From NCBI GenBank assembly GCA_963732875.1, contig CAVTBD010000003.1:310001-374000 (forward strand): 64,000 nt of DNA, read 5' to 3'. Below are positions 62,494-64,000 of this stretch, in pieces. This DNA is from WHSO01 sp963732875. GTDB taxonomy: Bacteria > Pseudomonadota > Alphaproteobacteria > SMXQ01. The position numbers and the translations under genes were made by a program. Position 1 is the stretch's first letter. Every line of letters begins with the position of its first letter. Under the pieces are notes generated by a model that was not told where the DNA came from, did no database searches, and saw nothing but the letters and a program-made list of their open reading frames with translations.

Positions 62494-62865
62494 GTGTCGT
62501 TACTCTCTCTCCTTTCCGATTTCGTGTCCGGTGCGCCGGACAGCTCCCTCAAGCTGGTGGGCGCCCGCCCGCCGGAGGTCGGCGCGATCTACCGCCATCT
62601 CGCCGAGACCGGGCCGGTGGAATATGCCCAGGTGATCGGCCTGCACACCGACGAGGGCGGCATCCGCCACATCCGGTTCGAGCTGATGCTGGGCTATTGC
62701 GACAAGGTGGTGCAGGCGGGCGAGCGCACGCTTTCCTACGGGGTCTTCGCCAAGCGGTTCCCGGAATGGCTCGAGGGCGCCCCACGGGACGACGATACCC
62801 AGGAGGTCTCGCGGCTGGTCGAGGAGCCCGTTGTGCAGGACACGCCGCTCGCGCGCCGCGCCTGA
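62494..62865 (+). CDS. Conserved protein of unknown function
   Basis: 123 residues from a GTG at 62494 behind GGGGGG. It is soluble, with a compact N-terminal region (LLSDFVSGAPDSSLKLVGAR) and a charged C-terminal tail. RFELMLGYCDKVVQAGERTLSYGVF is the best conserved-looking part. I do not recognise the family. The frame extends to 62338, but the extra part lacks codon bias. It converges on ychF with stops 10 bases apart. Confidence 0.6.
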   Translation: MSLLSLLSDFVSGAPDSSLKLVGARPPEVGAIYRHLAETGPVEYAQVIGLHTDEGGIRHIRFELMLGYCDKVVQAGERTLSYGVFAKRFPEWLEGAPRDDDTQEVSRLVEEPVVQDTPLARRA

Positions 62866-62875
62866 CCGCGCGACC

Positions 62876-63977
62876 TCACACGTTGAAGCGGAACTCGATC
62901 ACGTCGCCGTCCTGGACGACGTACTCCTTGCCCTCGGTACGCATCTTGCCTGCCGCCTTGGCGCCCTGCTCGCCGCCGCTAGCGACGTAGTCTGCATAGG
63001 CGATGGTCTCGGCGGCGATGAAGCCGCGCTCGAAGTCGGTGTGGATGCGTCCCGCCGCCTGGGGCGCCGCGGAAGCCCTTGGGGATGGTCCAGGCGCGCG
63101 CCTCCTTGGGGCCCGCAGTGAAGTAAGTGATCAGGCCGAGCAGCCGGTAGCCTTCTCGGATCAGGCGGTTGAGCCCGGCCTCCTTCAGCCCCATCTCGGC
63201 CAGGAACGCGCGGCGCTCCTCGGGATCGGCGAGCTGTGCCACCTCCGCCTCGATCGCCGCCGAGATGATGACTGTGCCCGCGCCTTGCGCGGTGGCCATC
63301 TTCGCCACCGCCTCGGTGTGGCGGTTGCCGGTCGCGGCGGCGCTTTCCTCGACGTTGCAGACATAGAGCACCGGCTTGCCGGTCAGCAATTGAAGCTGGC
63401 GGAAGGCGGCCACGTCCTTATCGGCGACCGGGAAGGCGCGCGCCGGCCTGCCGTCCTGGAGTGCCGGGATCAGCTTCTCGACCAGGGCGAGCTGGGCCTG
63501 GGCGTCGCGGTCGTTGCCGCGCACCCGCTTGGTCAGGCCGTCGACGCGCTTCTCCAGGCTCTGCAGGTCGGCCAGCATCAGCTCGGTCTCGACGATCTCG
63601 GCGTCGGCGACCGGATCGACCCGGCCCGCGACGTGGGTGATATCGTCGTCCTCGAAGCAGCGCAGCACATGGCAGATCGCGTCCACCTCGCGGATATGAC
63701 CGAGGAACTGGTTGCCGAGGCCTTCACCCCTGGAGGCGCCCGCCACCAGCCCGGCAATGTCGACGAACTCGAGCTGGGCCGGCACCACCTTGACCGACTT
63801 GGCGAGTTGGGCGAGGGTGTCGAGCCGCTCGTCGGGCACCGCGACACGGCCCGTGTTGGGCTCGATGGTGCAGAACGGATAATTGGCTGCCTCCGCCGCC
63901 GCGGTGGCGGTGAGTGCGTTGAACAGGGTCGACTTGCCGACGTTGGGCAGGCCGACGATACCGCACTGGAAGCCCAT
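62876..63977 (-). CDS. ychF: Ribosome-associated ATPase YchF/OLA1, frameshifted near 63065
   Basis: An Obg-related ATPase of the YchF group. MGFQCGIVGLPNVGKSTLFNALT carries the P-loop, FVDIAGLVAGAS the G3 region, and the G4 change that favours ATP lies in YVCNVEE. The frame breaks near 63065 at KGFRGAPQAAG, one extra C in TTCCGCGGC (minus strand). Repaired, the end is the TGS domain with IEFRFNV and stop TGA at 62876. The length is then about 366 residues, normal for the family. Being highly conserved, a true disruption is improbable. Confidence 0.85.
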
Positions 63978-64000
63978 CTACTCCGTGTCCCTGGTTTCGG

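Noticed and set aside
1..64000. CRISPR array, prophage, transposon or plasmid functions
   Set aside because: No regular spaced repeats, integrase, transposase, capsid or replication gene was found; the only repeats are short palindromes and promoter-type repeats.

Overview
The window looks like chromosomal DNA of a high-GC alphaproteobacterium, probably of a Rhodospirillales-like lineage. Evidence: strongly GC-biased third codon positions, a SAM-II-type riboswitch ahead of metZ, a RibBA protein with a degenerate second domain, DUF1285 and a small DUF6111-like gene beside cca, a petABC cytochrome bc1 operon, and intergenic GTCATG...CATCCACG palindromes. The species cannot be named from the sequence. 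No phage, plasmid, insertion-sequence or CRISPR feature is visible.

Region by region. 1-9.5 kb is core metabolism: the end of an MFS gene, argD-argF-hslO, a lipoprotein, trkH, folE, apaG, metZ under a SAM-II riboswitch, and an Rrf2 regulator. A tRNA-Gly(CCC) lies at 9.9 kb. 10-20 kb carries a frameshifted MFS gene, an ArnT-like GT39, a hyuA-hyuB hydantoinase/oxoprolinase pair broken by many indels, a PAP2 phosphatase, a GT2 and a VTT-domain membrane protein. 20-25.9 kb is a queuosine locus: queC-queE-queD on the plus strand facing queG-queA-tgt and queF on the minus strand. With folE at 6.4 kb every step from GTP to queuosine-tRNA has a candidate gene.

26-46 kb reads as a catabolic and transport island. 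It contains a MarR regulator, a class II aldolase, three TauD/TfdA-like dioxygenases, an SDR, an iron-type alcohol dehydrogenase, a flavin reductase, two alpha/beta hydrolases, two luciferase-like (LLM) monooxygenases, RibBA, a tripartite tricarboxylate transporter (TctC, TctB, TctA) and a ThDP-dependent decarboxylase-like enzyme. The substrate is unknown. The set suggests uptake of an organic acid followed by oxygenolytic, hydrolytic and redox steps.

46-54 kb holds an endonuclease/phosphatase-family protein and a MoxR-DUF58-DUF4159-GATase-like membrane operon. 54-64 kb holds DUF1285, a NUDIX gene, a small membrane protein, cca, hemF, trmL, petABC, a dienelactone hydrolase, a small unknown gene and ychF.

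A striking property is the pattern of frame breaks. hyuA and hyuB each need many corrections, and queE (3), queA (2), one LLM gene (3), an MFS gene, the GT39 gene and ychF need one or a few. Most are single extra bases and no new in-frame nonsense codons were noticed. This looks more like unpolished sequence error than biological decay, so the affected genes may be intact in the organism.
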